Positions 49,011 through 58,763 of a stretch of 64,000 bases of DNA are shown one piece after another. Both the position numbers and the translations under genes were made by a program. Where the stretch lies: assembly GCA_963728925.1 (NCBI GenBank), contig CAVSMB010000014.1, positions 310,001 to 374,000 on the forward strand. The letters are read 5' to 3'. Position 1 is the stretch's first letter. Each line of letters opens with the position of its first letter. Below the pieces are notes generated by a model that made no database searches, had not been told where the DNA came from, and was given only the letters and a program-made list of their open reading frames with translations. Origin of the DNA: JBBPZA01 sp963728925. GTDB lineage: Bacteria > Actinomycetota > Thermoleophilia > Solirubrobacterales > Solirubrobacteraceae.

Positions 49011-50483
49011 TTACGGCGTGAGGACGACCGTCTGCAGCTCGGTGAAGGCCTGCATGACGTGGGCTCCGCCGACCTTGCCGATCCCGCTCTCGGAGGCCGA
49101 GCGCCCGCCGAAGGGCAGCTGGGCCTCCCAGTAGTTGGAGGACTCGTTCACGTTGACCCAGCCCGTGCGGACGCGGTCGGCGAACTCCAGGCCCTTCCCC
49201 AGATCGCGCGTCCAGATCGCCGCCAGCAGCCCGTAGGGCGAGGCGTTGGCGGCCTCGATCGCCTCGTCGAGCGAGTTGATGGCCACCACCGGGGCCACCG
49301 GGCCAAACGTCTCCTCGACCGCCACGTGCGCGTCGGCGGGCACGTCCGTGAGGACCGTCGCCTGCCAGTAGAGGTCGGTGGGGAAGCCTCGCGAACGCTC
49401 GCCACCGGCCACGACCGAGGCGCCGCGCGCGACCGCGTCGCCCACGTGCTCGTCCATCTTTGCCGCGACCTGCTCGTTGTTGAGCGGGCCCATCGTCGTG
49501 TCGTCGGCGAACGGGTCGCCGAGCACGATCGACGCCGCGACATGCCGGCTGAGCTTCTCGACGTACTCGTCGCGCACGGCACGGTGGACGAGGATCCGCT
49601 CGCCCGCCGTGCAGCTCTGGCCGGCGCACAGGAAGCAGGCGGTCATGGTCGCCTCGACCGCCGCGTCGACGTCGGCGTCGTCCATCACGACCAGCGGGCC
49701 GTTGCCGCCCATCTCGATGAGCGCGGCCTTGCCCGCGGCGGCTTCGGCCACCTTGCGCCCGGTCGCGGTGGAGCCGATGAAGCCCACGCCCGCGACCTCG
49801 GGGTTGGCGGCGAACTCGTTGCCGACCACGGGGCCCGGCCCCGTCACCAGGTTGAGCACGCCCGGCGGAAGGTCGGCGTCGGCCACGCATCGCGCGAGCG
49901 CGATGGCGCATACCGCGGTCGAGGGCGCCGGGTTCCACACAGCGGTGTTCCCGCACGCGAGCGCGGGGGCGATCAACTCGCCGGGAATCGTGTAGGGCCA
50001 GTTCCACGGGCTGATCACCCCGACCACGCCGCGCGCGCGGCGAACGAGCAGGACGCGCTTGCCCGGTGAGACGGAGTTCGGCAGCTCGCCGCCCAGCCGC
50101 TTGGCGTCCTCGGCCGCCATGCGGAAGTACTCGACCAGCTCATCCACCTCGCCGCCGGCCTCGGCGCGCAGCGGCTTGCCCTGGTCGAGGGTCAGTGTGC
50201 GGGCGAGCTCGTCGCGGCGCGCCTCGATCACGTCGCCCACCGCGTGCATGTGCGCGGCGCGCTCGTAGGCGGTCAGCCGCGACCAGCCCTCGGCGGCGCG
50301 CCCGGCTGCGGCGATCGCCGCGCGGGCGTCCTCGCGATCGCCCTCCGGCACGGTGGCGATGACCTCGCCCGTGGCCGGGCTCGTCGACTCGAAGGTCTGG
50401 CCCGAACGGGCAGGAACCCACTTCCCGTCGACGAACATCTCCTGGGCCTGGCGGACGGCGGCGGAGGACTCGGTCGTGGACAC
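49011..50483 (-). CDS. NAD(P)-dependent aldehyde dehydrogenase (betaine-aldehyde dehydrogenase candidate)
   Basis: 490 residues, full ALDH length. PWNWP (cofactor site), GFIGSTATGRKV, general base Glu in ALIEMGGNGPLVVMDDAD, catalytic Cys in CAGQSCTAGER, and EETFGPVAPV. Divergent from the permease and GMC dehydrogenase genes, which oxidise quaternary amine alcohols, so oxidation of betaine aldehyde (choline to betaine) is the likely job; the specificity of ALDHs cannot be fixed from sequence. A TGATATATAA box about 70 bp upstream is shared with the dimethylglycine-oxidase gene. Confidence 0.85.
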   Translation of the reverse strand: MSTTESSAAVRQAQEMFVDGKWVPARSGQTFESTSPATGEVIATVPEGDREDARAAIAAAGRAAEGWSRLTAYERAAHMHAVGDVIEARRDELARTLTLDQGKPLRAEAGGEVDELVEYFRMAAEDAKRLGGELPNSVSPGKRVLLVRRARGVVGVISPWNWPYTIPGELIAPALACGNTAVWNPAPSTAVCAIALARCVADADLPPGVLNLVTGPGPVVGNEFAANPEVAGVGFIGSTATGRKVAEAAAGKAALIEMGGNGPLVVMDDADVDAAVEATMTACFLCAGQSCTAGERILVHRAVRDEYVEKLSRHVAASIVLGDPFADDTTMGPLNNEQVAAKMDEHVGDAVARGASVVAGGERSRGFPTDLYWQATVLTDVPADAHVAVEETFGPVAPVVAINSLDEAIEAANASPYGLLAAIWTRDLGKGLEFADRVRTGWVNVNESSNYWEAQLPFGGRSASESGIGKVGGAHVMQAFTELQTVVLTP

Positions 50484-50554
50484 GAGAGCGTCTCCTCGGG
50501 CGATTCGGGCCGGCGCGCCGGTGCCGCCGACTGTGCCTTGACTTAGCCGACGAC

Positions 50555-50564
50555 TGATATATAA
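50555..50564. promoter_or_regulatory. TGATATATAA box in the ALDH/permease divergent region
   Basis: CGACGACTGATATATAAGC contains the same ACTGATATAT core as the box before the dimethylglycine-oxidase gene (59990-59999). Both are AT-rich islands in very GC-rich DNA. Likely a promoter element or the site of a GntR/FCD-type regulator. Confidence 0.5.
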
Positions 50565-50654
50565 GCTCGGCGGCGCAGCCTATCAGAGTGGCCGCCGAGG
50601 ACCGCGACGGTGGGAGTGGCTCCATTCCGGCCACCGCGGTAACGGCCGGAGGGG

Positions 50655-52185
50655 GTGACTGTTCAGGTGGGGTAGGGGTCGGTGGTCGGGTAGCGAACTT
50701 GGTTATGTGTCCTCGGGGCGGCCGTCGTATGAGCAGCTCGCTGCGCTGGTGGTTGAGTAGGCGGCGACGATCCAGCGGCTCGAGGCGCGGGTCGTCGAGT
50801 TAGAGGGCGAGGTCGCTGAGTTGAAGCGTCGCTTGGCGGCCAACAGCCGCAATTCGTCGCGGCCGCCGTCGTCGGACGGTCTGTCCAAGCCGCCCGTGAA
50901 GAAGAGCTTGCGGCGCCCGTCGGGACGCAAGCCGGGCGGGCAGTCCGGGCACGATGGCGGCCATCTGGCGCAGGTCGTCGAGCCCGATGAGGTCCTCACG
51001 CACGCTCCCGGGTCGTGTGCGGGCTGCGGCGGCGACCTGACCGGGGCACCGGTCGAGGGCCGAGAGCGCCGGCAGGTGTTCGATCTGCCCGCGATCCGGC
51101 TGCGCGTCGTCGAGCACAGTGCCGAGCGTCGCCGCTGCGGCTGCGGGTGCCTGACGACGGCCGCGTTTCCGGTCGGCGTGTCGGCGCCGGTCGCAGTACG
51201 GGCCGGGCGTCCGGGCGCTGGGGATCTATCTGATCGCCCGTCAGCATCTGCCCTACGAGCGCACCGCCGAGCTGTTTGAGGATTGGCTGGGTGCACCGAT
51301 CTCGACCGGGACGCTGGCCGCGTTCGTCGCTCGTGGCGCCGAGGATCTGCAGGGGTTCCTCGACGAGGTTCACCGCCAGCTGATCACGGCGCCGGTCGCG
51401 CACTTCGACGAGACGGGTGCCCGCGTCGATGGCCGGCTGCGATGGTTGTTTGCGGCCAGCACCGACCGGCTGACGCTCTACGCGCTGCACGACCGGCGCG
51501 GCAAGGACGGCATCGAACACGCCGGGGTGCTGCCGCACTTCGCCGGTGTCGCCGTCCATGACGGCTTCAAGCCCTACCGCCGCTACACGGGCGCCCGGCA
51601 CGCGTTGTGCAACGCCCATCACCTGCGCGAGCTGCTCGCTGTCATCGAGCAGGACCCCGCTCACGAGCAGACCTGGGCGCGCCAGATGGACCGACTGCTG
51701 CGCGACCTCCAGCTCGCCGTCGCCGCCGCCAAGGATCACGGCCACGACGATCTCGACGTCCTCCAGCTCGCCGGATACCGCATCGCCTACGAGCAGATCA
51801 TCGCCACCGGCTACCGCGAGAACCCGCTCAACACCGTCCGCACCGGCCAGCGGGGCTTCATCGCCCAGACCCCGGCGCGCAACCTCCTCAGCCGCCTGGA
51901 CACCCACCGCGAAGACGTCCTGCGCTTCGCCCACGACTTCCAGGTCCCGTTCGACAACAACCTCGTCGAGCGCGACATCCGCATGGTCAAGCTCCAGCAG
52001 AAGATCAGCGGCTGCTGGCGCACCCCCACCGGCGCCGACCGCTTCCTCGCCCTACGCGCCTACCTGTCCACAGCTCGAAAGCAGGGCCGCCACATCCTCG
52101 ACGCCCTCACCCGCCTCGCCGCCCACGACCCCTGGATACCGCAGGCCGCCAGCCCCTGACACCACAACGGCGACCTGAACAGTCA
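50655..52185 (+). mobile_element. IS66-family element, degenerate
   Basis: About 1.53 kb, with ends GTGACTGTTCAGGT and, at the right, its complement ACCTGAACAGTCA(C). The 8-bp duplication CGGAGGGG flanks it (50647-50654 and 52186-52193), the length usual for IS66. It sits inside the original divergent promoter region and its target includes the ribosome site of the permease gene. Only a TnpC-like gene is present, no tnpA/tnpB. Confidence 0.8.
50707..52159 (+). pseudogene. IS66-family transposase, inactivated
   Basis: GTG 50707 opens an IS66 TnpC start (SYEQLAALVVE), but TAG at 50758-50760 interrupts it where the family has Gln; the frame goes on as AATIQRLEARVVELEGEVAELKRRLAANSRNSSRPPSSD, zinc-finger CAGCGGDL ... 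CGCGCL. Near 51188-51196 one extra base shifts it; the rest (YGPGVRALGIYLIARQHLPYERTAELFEDWLG, HFDETGARV, HDGFKPYRRY, NAHHLRELLAV, VPFDNNLVERDIRMVKLQQKISG) is in the second frame. Two independent lesions, so dead. Confidence 0.85.
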
Positions 52186-52201
52186 CGGAGGGGAGACCTA
52201 C

Positions 52202-53786
52202 ATGGCGGAACAGGCGTCCGGGACGTCGGCCGACAGCGGCGAGCTCGCCGGCTTCGGCTACAAGCAGGAGCTCGACCGATCGCTGGGGAAGTTCTCCTCC
52301 TTCGCGGCCGGCTTCAGCTACATCTCGATCCTCACCGGGGTCTTCCAGCTCTTCGCCTTCGGCTTCGCCTTCGCGGGTCCCGGCGTGTGGTGGACGTGGC
52401 CCGTCGTCTTCGTCGGCCAGTTCGCGGTCGCCCTGTGCTTCGCTGAACTCGGAGGGCAGTATCCGCTCGCCGGCTCGGTCTACAACTGGTCCAAGCGCAT
52501 CGCGCCCGACTTCTCGTCGTGGATGACCGGCTGGATCATGATCATCGGCGCGATCGTGACCGTCGCGGCCGTCGCAGTCGCCCTGCAGGTGATCCTGCCC
52601 CAGATCTCGACCTGGTTCCAGTTCCTGGGGTCCAAGGAGGACGCAGGCACCTACACGACGGCGGGCGGCGCGAAGAACGCGCTGCTGCTCGCCTCGATCC
52701 TCATCGTCTTCACGACCTGCATCAACATGATCGGCGTCAAGCTCATGGCCCGCATCAACAACGTCGGCGTGGCGGCCGAGCTCATCGGCTCGGTGATCCT
52801 CATCGTGCTGCTCTGCTTCCACGTCGTTCGCGGCCCGGGCGTCGTCACCAACACCCTCGACCTCGGCGCCGGCCACCAGTGGGGCTACTTCGGCGCGCTG
52901 CTCATCGGCGGCATCATGAGCGCCTACGTCATGTACGGATTCGACACGGCGGGCACGCTCGCCGAGGAGACCAACGACCCGCGGCGCAACGCGCCTCCCG
53001 CCATCCTGCGCGCGCTGGCCACCGCCGCCGTCATCGGCGCCCTGCTGATCCTCCTCGCGCTGATGGTCGTCGAGAAACATCAACGACGAGAACATCGGCG
53101 TCCTCGGGCTGCCCTACATCGTCAAGCAGGCGCTGGGCGACACCACCGGCAAGGTCTTCCTCGCCGACTCGGCGATCGCCATCACGGTCTGCGCGCTCGC
53201 GGTCCAGACCGCGTGCATTCGCATGCTCTTCGCGATGGCGCGTGATGGGCGGCTTCCGTTCGGCTCGGCCGTCGCCCGCGTGTCGGGGCGCGGCCGGGTG
53301 CCGCTCGTCCCGGCTCTGCTCACCGGGGTCCTCGCCATCGGGCTGCTGTTCATCAACATCGGCAACCAGAGCGCCTTCGTCGCTCTGACGTCGGTGGCGA
53401 TCATCATGTTCTACATCGCCTACCTCGGGGTCACGCTGCCGATGCTGATCCGGCGCCTCCGGGGGACGTGGCCGCGGGAGGAGCACGGGCCCTACTTCAA
53501 CCTCGGCCGCTGGGGCTTGCCGGTGAACCTCTTCGCGGTGACCTACGGCGCGCTCGTGGCGGTCAACATCTCGTGGCCGCGCAAGGACGTCTACAACGCG
53601 ATCGGCGCCTCGCACTGGTACTTCCAGTACGCCGCGTGGCTGTTCATCGGCCTGGTGGTGATCGTGGGCGCGGCCTACTACTTCCTCTTCCATCGCGGCA
53701 AGGCGGTCGACGTCCTGCCCGAGCACCGCGCGGAGATGGCGAAGGAGGAGCAGGCCCTGCGGGCGATGGGGTCGGTGACGCCGTGA
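52202..53786 (+). pseudogene. APC-family amino acid/amine permease with one frameshift
   Basis: ATG 52202 behind GGAGGGGAG. The first frame gives about 290 permease residues (YKQELDRSLGKFSSFAAGFSYISILTGVFQLF, AELGGQYPLAGSVYNWSKRI, MYGFDTAGTLAEETNDPRRNAPPAILRAL). At 53072-53076 the sequence GAGAAACATC has one A too many; without it the frame reads ENINDENIGVLGLPYIVKQAL and continues to the second open frame (LFAMARDGRLPFGSAVA, HRGKAVDVLPEHR) ending at 53786. Probable importer for choline or a related amine. Either a real lesion or a base-call error. Confidence 0.8.
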
Positions 53787-55384
53787 CCACCATCGAGGAG
53801 TTCGACTACGTCGTCGCGGGCGGGGGAACCGCCGGCTGCGTGGTCGCGGCACGACTCAGCGAGGACCCGTCGGTCAGCGTGTGCCTGCTGGAGGCCGGGC
53901 CTTCCGACGTCGACGACCCGGCGATCCTGCGGCTGGAGGACTGGATGTTCCTCCTGGACTCCGGCTATGACTGGGACTACCCGATCGAGCCGCAGGAGAA
54001 GGGCAACAGCTTCATGCGCCATGCGCGCGCGAAGGTCCTCGGCGGCTGCTCCTCGCACAACTCCTGCATCGCCTTCTGGACCCCGCGTGAGGACCTCGAC
54101 GAGTGGGCCGCACAGGGCTGCGAGGGCTGGAGCGCGGCCGACTGCTGGCCGCTGATCCGCAAGCTCGAGACCAACGACGGGCCCGGCGACCACCACGGCC
54201 ACGACGGCCCGGTCAACATCCGGACGGTTCCGCCCGACGACCCGTGCGGCGTGGCACTGCTCGAGGCCGCCGCCCAGGCGGGGCTGCCGACCTCGCTGTA
54301 CAACGAGGGCTCGACGGTGACCAAGGGCGCCGGCTGGTTCCAGATCAACTCGAGCGCGGACAACACGCGCATGTCCTCCTCGCACGCGTATCTGCATCCG
54401 ATCATCGGGCAGCGGCCGAACCTGGAGATCCGCACCAACGCGTGGTGCAGCCGCGTCGAGCTCGACGACCAGCGCCGCGCCATCGGCGTCGAGTACCTCA
54501 CCCCCGACATCGTCACCCACGCGAAGGCGCGCGCACGGCGCGAGGTGATCCTCAGCGCCGGGGCGATCGACACGCCGAAGCTGCTCATGCTGTCGGGCAT
54601 CGGCCCCGGGGCGCATCTGGCCGAGTTCGGCATCGACGTCGTCGTCGACTCGCCCGGCGTCGGGTCCAACCTCGACGACCACGTCGAGGGGCTCGTCATG
54701 TGGGAGGCGGCCAAGCCGATGGTGCGCCGCTCGACCCAGTGGTGGGAGATCGGCCTGTTCTCGATGACCGAGCCCGGGCTCGACCGGCCCGACCTGATGA
54801 TGCACTACGGCTCGGTGCCCTTCGACATGAACACGGTCCGGTGGGGCTACCCGACGACCGAGAACGGGTTCTGCCTGACCCCCAACGTCTGTCGCGGGCG
54901 CTCGCGCGGCACCGTGCGGCTGCGGACGCGCGACTTCCGCGATCGCGGGCGCGTCGACCCCCGCTACTTCACCGATCCCGAGGGCCACGACGAGCGCGTT
55001 ATGATCGCTGGGTACAGGCTCGCGCGCGACATCGTCTCCCAGCCTGCGATGGCGGAATGGGCGGGGCGCGAGCTGGCGCCCGGACCCGACGCGGTGACCG
55101 ACGACGAGCTGGTGGACTACGCCCACAAGACCCACAACACGGTGTACCACCCGGCCTGCACCGCCCACATGGGCCCCGACTCCGACCCCGATGCGGTCGT
55201 CGATCCGCGCCTGCGGGTCAAGGGCGTCCAGGGCCTGCGCATCGCCGACGGCTCGATCATGCCGTGGCTTCCCGCCATCAACCCGTGCATCACGACGATG
55301 ATGATCGGTGAGAAGTGCGCCGAGATGCTGACCGAGGACGCGCGGGCGGACACGGTGGTCAGCAGCGCCGCGGCGGGAGCCTGA
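53783..55384 (+). CDS. betA: GMC-family FAD oxidoreductase (choline dehydrogenase-like)
   Basis: 533 residues from GTG 53783 (overlapping the permease stop). FAD site DYVVAGGGTAGCVVAARLSEDP, GMC signatures KVLGGCSSHNSCIAFW and EVILSAGAIDTPKLLMLSGIGP, catalytic His in VYHPACTAHMG, and a final Asn in PAINPCITTMMIGE. Oxidises an alcohol such as choline to the aldehyde, which the neighbouring ALDH would take on. Context strongly supports choline-type substrates; other alcohols remain possible. Confidence 0.8.
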   Translation: MTTIEEFDYVVAGGGTAGCVVAARLSEDPSVSVCLLEAGPSDVDDPAILRLEDWMFLLDSGYDWDYPIEPQEKGNSFMRHARAKVLGGCSSHNSCIAFWTPREDLDEWAAQGCEGWSAADCWPLIRKLETNDGPGDHHGHDGPVNIRTVPPDDPCGVALLEAAAQAGLPTSLYNEGSTVTKGAGWFQINSSADNTRMSSSHAYLHPIIGQRPNLEIRTNAWCSRVELDDQRRAIGVEYLTPDIVTHAKARARREVILSAGAIDTPKLLMLSGIGPGAHLAEFGIDVVVDSPGVGSNLDDHVEGLVMWEAAKPMVRRSTQWWEIGLFSMTEPGLDRPDLMMHYGSVPFDMNTVRWGYPTTENGFCLTPNVCRGRSRGTVRLRTRDFRDRGRVDPRYFTDPEGHDERVMIAGYRLARDIVSQPAMAEWAGRELAPGPDAVTDDELVDYAHKTHNTVYHPACTAHMGPDSDPDAVVDPRLRVKGVQGLRIADGSIMPWLPAINPCITTMMIGEKCAEMLTEDARADTVVSSAAAGA

Positions 55385-57234
55385 GCGCTCCCGCCCTCGC
55401 GGGCGTCGCGGACTTCCTCCGCGCGCATCCGCCCTTCGACGCTCTCGGCGAGGACGACGTCGAGCTCGTCGTGGCGGCGGCCGAGGTCGAGTTCCACGCG
55501 GCCGGGACGACGATCATCGCCCAGGGCGGCGAGCCGGTCGAGCACCTGCGCGTGGTCCGCAGCGGTGCCGTCGAGATCGTCCACGACGGGCGTGTGCTCG
55601 ACCTCCTCGGGCCCGGGGAGCTCTTCGGCCACGCCTCGATGCTCTCCGGCCTTCCCGCGGGCTTCGCCGCCCGCGCGCACAAGGACACGCTCTGCTACCG
55701 GGTCCCGGCCGACGCGGCGCGCGGGCCGCTCGGCCGGCCCCAAGCGCTCGAGTTCGTCACCCGCTCGCTGCTCTACGGCACAGTGGCCGCCAGCGCGCGC
55801 GAGCGCGCACCCGGCGAGCCCTCGCAGCAGCCCGTGGGCTCGCTGATCCGCGCGCCGCTCGTCGTCTGCGGGCCGGAGGCCAGCATCCGCGACGCGGCGC
55901 GGCGCATGACCGAGGTGGGCGCCACCTCGGTCGTCGTCGACCTGGGCGGGGGCGCCCTGGGCATCGTCACCGACCGCGACCTGCGCACCCGCGTCGTGAG
56001 CGACGGGCTGCCCTACGAGGCGCCGGTGACCCAGGCCATGACGGCGCCCGCGTACACCGTCGCCGCCGACCGCGTCGGCGACGAGGTGCTGCTCGACATG
56101 CTCGATCGCGGGATCCGCCACTTTCCCGTGCTCGCCGCGACCGGCGAGGTCCTCGGGGTTGTCGCCGACGTGGACATCGTCGCCGTCGAGGCGCGCACGT
56201 CGTTCGCCCTGCGCACGGCCATCGCCCGCGCGTCGACGGTCGACGAGCTCGCGGCCGCCGCGCGCGAGCTGCCGCGGATGGTGGTCGCCCTGCAGCGCGC
56301 GCGGCTCGCACCCCGGAACATCGCCGGCGTGCACGCGGTGGTGGTCGACGCGATCGTCCGTCGCCTGGTCGACCTCGAGCTCGCACGGACCGGCCCGCCG
56401 CCCGTGGAGTTCGCGTGGCTCGCCCTGGGCAGCCTCGCCCGGCGCGAGTTCACGCCCGGCTCGGACGTGGACAGCGCGATCGCGTGGCGCGGAGGAGACG
56501 ACGACCCCAACGTCAAGGCCGCGTTGCACGCGGTCGGGGTCGCCGTCGACGCCGGGCTGGGCGCGTGTGGACTGGCCGCCGATGACAAGGGCGCGACCGC
56601 CGCCAATCCGCTCTTCGCGCGCAGCATCGACTCCTGGCGCCGGGCGGCGCGGAGCTGGCTCGAGGACCCGAGCCAGGAGAAGGCGCTGATCCTCGTCTCG
56701 GTCGTCGTCGACTCGCGTCCCACGTGGGGGGTTGGCGCGGGGGTCGCGATCGCCGACGCGCTGCGCCCGGCCCGCGCGCATCCGACCCTGCTGCGACAGC
56801 TCGCGCGCTTCTCGCTCTCCTACCGGCCGCCGACCGGCTTCCTGCGCGGCCTGGTGGTCGAGCACTCGGGCGAGCACCGCGGCCGCCTCGACCTGAAGCA
56901 CGGCGGCCTCGTCCCGATCGTCGACCTCGCGCGCTGGGCCGGGATGGCGGCGGGCGTGACGAGCGCCTCCACCCCCGAGCGTCTCGATTCCGCGGCGAAG
57001 GCCGGCACGCTCTCGGCCGCCGACGCCTCGACGCTCGCCGACGCCTTCGACCTCGTCCTGGGCCTGCGCCTCGAGCATCAGGTCGAGCAGCTCGAGGCCG
57101 GTCGGCGCCCCGACGACCACCTCGATCCGGCCGAGCTGAGCCCGCTGGCCCGAAGCTACCTGCGCGAGGCCTTCCGGGCCGTCGCCTCCGTGCAGAAGCG
57201 CGTCGGAAGCGAGCTCACCGTCGGGCTGCGATGA
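55315..57234 (+). CDS. cNMP-binding / CBS / DUF294 nucleotidyltransferase-like protein
   Basis: Up to 639 residues from GTG 55315, which lies 70 bp inside the GMC gene; no other good start is seen before the first domain (CTG 55381 is possible). Order: cNMP-binding domain (about 30-130, IIAQGGEPVEHLRVVRSGAVEI, GPGELFGHASML), two CBS repeats (about 175-290), DUF294 nucleotidyltransferase-like domain (EFAWLALGSLARREFTPGSDVDSAIAW) and a C-terminal DUF294_C part. Such proteins commonly pair with a DnaQ-like exonuclease beside solute transporters; the target is unknown. Confidence 0.85.
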   Translation: MRRDADRGRAGGHGGQQRRGGSLSAPALAGVADFLRAHPPFDALGEDDVELVVAAAEVEFHAAGTTIIAQGGEPVEHLRVVRSGAVEIVHDGRVLDLLGPGELFGHASMLSGLPAGFAARAHKDTLCYRVPADAARGPLGRPQALEFVTRSLLYGTVAASARERAPGEPSQQPVGSLIRAPLVVCGPEASIRDAARRMTEVGATSVVVDLGGGALGIVTDRDLRTRVVSDGLPYEAPVTQAMTAPAYTVAADRVGDEVLLDMLDRGIRHFPVLAATGEVLGVVADVDIVAVEARTSFALRTAIARASTVDELAAAARELPRMVVALQRARLAPRNIAGVHAVVVDAIVRRLVDLELARTGPPPVEFAWLALGSLARREFTPGSDVDSAIAWRGGDDDPNVKAALHAVGVAVDAGLGACGLAADDKGATAANPLFARSIDSWRRAARSWLEDPSQEKALILVSVVVDSRPTWGVGAGVAIADALRPARAHPTLLRQLARFSLSYRPPTGFLRGLVVEHSGEHRGRLDLKHGGLVPIVDLARWAGMAAGVTSASTPERLDSAAKAGTLSAADASTLADAFDLVLGLRLEHQVEQLEAGRRPDDHLDPAELSPLARSYLREAFRAVASVQKRVGSELTVGLR

Positions 57235-57929
57235 GCCTCGTGGCGCGCAGGGCGAGCGCCAGCCCGGCGGGCCGGGCCTACGTCCGGGCCGCGCTGCCGG
57301 GCGGGCGCACGCCGTGGCGGGAGGCGGGCTTCTGCGTCGTCGACCTGGAGACCACGGGCCTCGACCCGCGCCGGGACGAGATCGTCTCGTTCGCGGCGCT
57401 CGCGGTCCAAGGAGGACGCGTGCAGCTCGAGAGCGCGGTGCAGCGCCTCGTGCGCCCCCAGCGCGCGGTGAGCGTCGAATCGGTGCGCATCCACGGTCTG
57501 CGCCAGGCGGACCTCGAGACGGCGCCCTCCCTCGACGACGTGCTCGACGAGCTGCTGCGGGCGCTCACCGGCCGGGTGCTCGTCGCGCACGCCGTCTGGA
57601 TCGAGCGCGCCTTCCTGCGCCCCGTCCTGCGCCGGCACGGGATCGGCCTGCGCCGGCCCGCGGTGGACACCTCCCTCCTCGGGCGTCTGTGGCTCCAGCT
57701 GCGCGACGGGGAGTCGCCACGCCACATCGGGCTCGCCGACCTGTGCGAGGCGCTCGGCGTTCCCTCGCACCGTCCGCACACTGCCACCGGCGACGCGCTC
57801 AGCGCCGCCCAGGCCCTCCTCGCGCTCGCGACCAAGCTCGAGGCCGGGGGGCCCGAGACGGTCGCGAGCCTGGCTCGCGCCGACCAGCGCCTCGAGCACG
57901 AGCAGCTGTACCCGCGTCACCGCTGCTAG
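57231..57929 (+). CDS. DnaQ-like 3'-5' exonuclease (DEDDh)
   Basis: 232 residues from ATG 57231 (overlap with the previous stop). Exo I FCVVDLETTGLDPRRDEIVSFAAL, Exo II VLVAHAVWIERAFLRPVL, Exo III HTATGDALSAAQALLAL: Asp, Glu, Asp, His and Asp are all in place. Not a replication subunit: too short and coupled to the DUF294 protein. The pair may act on a nucleotide or RNA signal in transporter regulation, as in the proteobacterial actP neighbourhoods. Confidence 0.85.
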   Translation: MSLVARRASASPAGRAYVRAALPGGRTPWREAGFCVVDLETTGLDPRRDEIVSFAALAVQGGRVQLESAVQRLVRPQRAVSVESVRIHGLRQADLETAPSLDDVLDELLRALTGRVLVAHAVWIERAFLRPVLRRHGIGLRRPAVDTSLLGRLWLQLRDGESPRHIGLADLCEALGVPSHRPHTATGDALSAAQALLALATKLEAGGPETVASLARADQRLEHEQLYPRHRC

Positions 57930-57951
57930 CGGGCCGCGTCGGAGCCGGCGG

Positions 57952-58734
57952 TCAAGGCGTCGCGACGTGCACTGTGGCGGTCTCGGCGCCGCGGAAGGCG
58001 GCGATGCGCTCCGCCTCGGCGGTGAGCGCGTCCTTCGCCGAGGCCGTGAGCTCGCCTAGCGGCTCGACGGTGATCAGCACCTTCTTGCCCTTCTTGGTGG
58101 AGCGCCAGAGAGCCATGACGTCGCCGTCGACGAGCACGATCCCAGGGCCGCCGAGCACCGTCCAGATCCGCTTACGGACTGCGGGGTCGGGGACCAGCAG
58201 ATCGCGGTCTCGGCCGGCGTTCAGCGGATCGAGGTTCGCCAGCAGCCGGTCGCCGACGGGCTTCGCGCTCTTGACGAGTGCCGGCTCGTCTTCGTCGCGC
58301 GCAAGCGGGCCGTCACGCAGGCTGTCGTGGACGGCCTCGCTGACGCGGTCGAGCGCCTCCATCGCCGTGATGCCGTCCAGTGACTTCCAGGCGTTGCCGA
58401 CGACGACCTTGGCCGCAGCTTCGTCGGGCGGCCCCAGCCCGGAAGTGAAGACGGCGAGATCCTGCGGTGCGACGGCGAGCGGGGCGCCGCGAACGCTCGG
58501 TACGAGCACCAGCTCGTCGAGCGCGTCTGGAGCGACATCGGCGCGCGCGGCGAGCGAGAGCGCGGCAGTGCCGGGCGGAGTGTCCTGCAGGCCCACCACT
58601 GCGGCGGCCTGCGTCCCGTCCCTCCCGAGCCGCTCGGTCAGGTGGTGACGCGCGAGGTGGAAGGCACGCGCCTGCCCGCGCGTGACGGGCGATGAGTTGA
58701 CCGCGCCGCGTCGGTCAGAGACACGAGCGACCAC
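57952..58734 (-). CDS. Winged-helix (AlkZ-like, HTH_42) protein, internally shortened
   Basis: 260 residues from GTG 58734. N-terminal part GQARAFHLARHHLTERLG, VVGLQDTPPGTAALSLAARAD, VPSVRGAPLAVAPQDLAVFT; C-terminal part ANLDPLNAGRDRDLLVPDPAVRKRIWTVLGGPGIVLVDGDVMALWR. These are the two ends of the YcaQ/AlkZ family, normally about 350-400 residues; roughly 100 residues between SLRDGPLARDE and KPVGDRLLANLDPL are missing, without a frame break. Possibly an in-frame deletion that removed the DNA-binding core. AlkZ members are DNA glycosylases; activity here is doubtful. Confidence 0.6.
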   Translation of the reverse strand: MVARVSDRRGAVNSSPVTRGQARAFHLARHHLTERLGRDGTQAAAVVGLQDTPPGTAALSLAARADVAPDALDELVLVPSVRGAPLAVAPQDLAVFTSGLGPPDEAAAKVVVGNAWKSLDGITAMEALDRVSEAVHDSLRDGPLARDEDEPALVKSAKPVGDRLLANLDPLNAGRDRDLLVPDPAVRKRIWTVLGGPGIVLVDGDVMALWRSTKKGKKVLITVEPLGELTASAKDALTAEAERIAAFRGAETATVHVATP

Positions 58735-58763
58735 GGGACGATCAGAGGGAGTGGAGGAGACCC

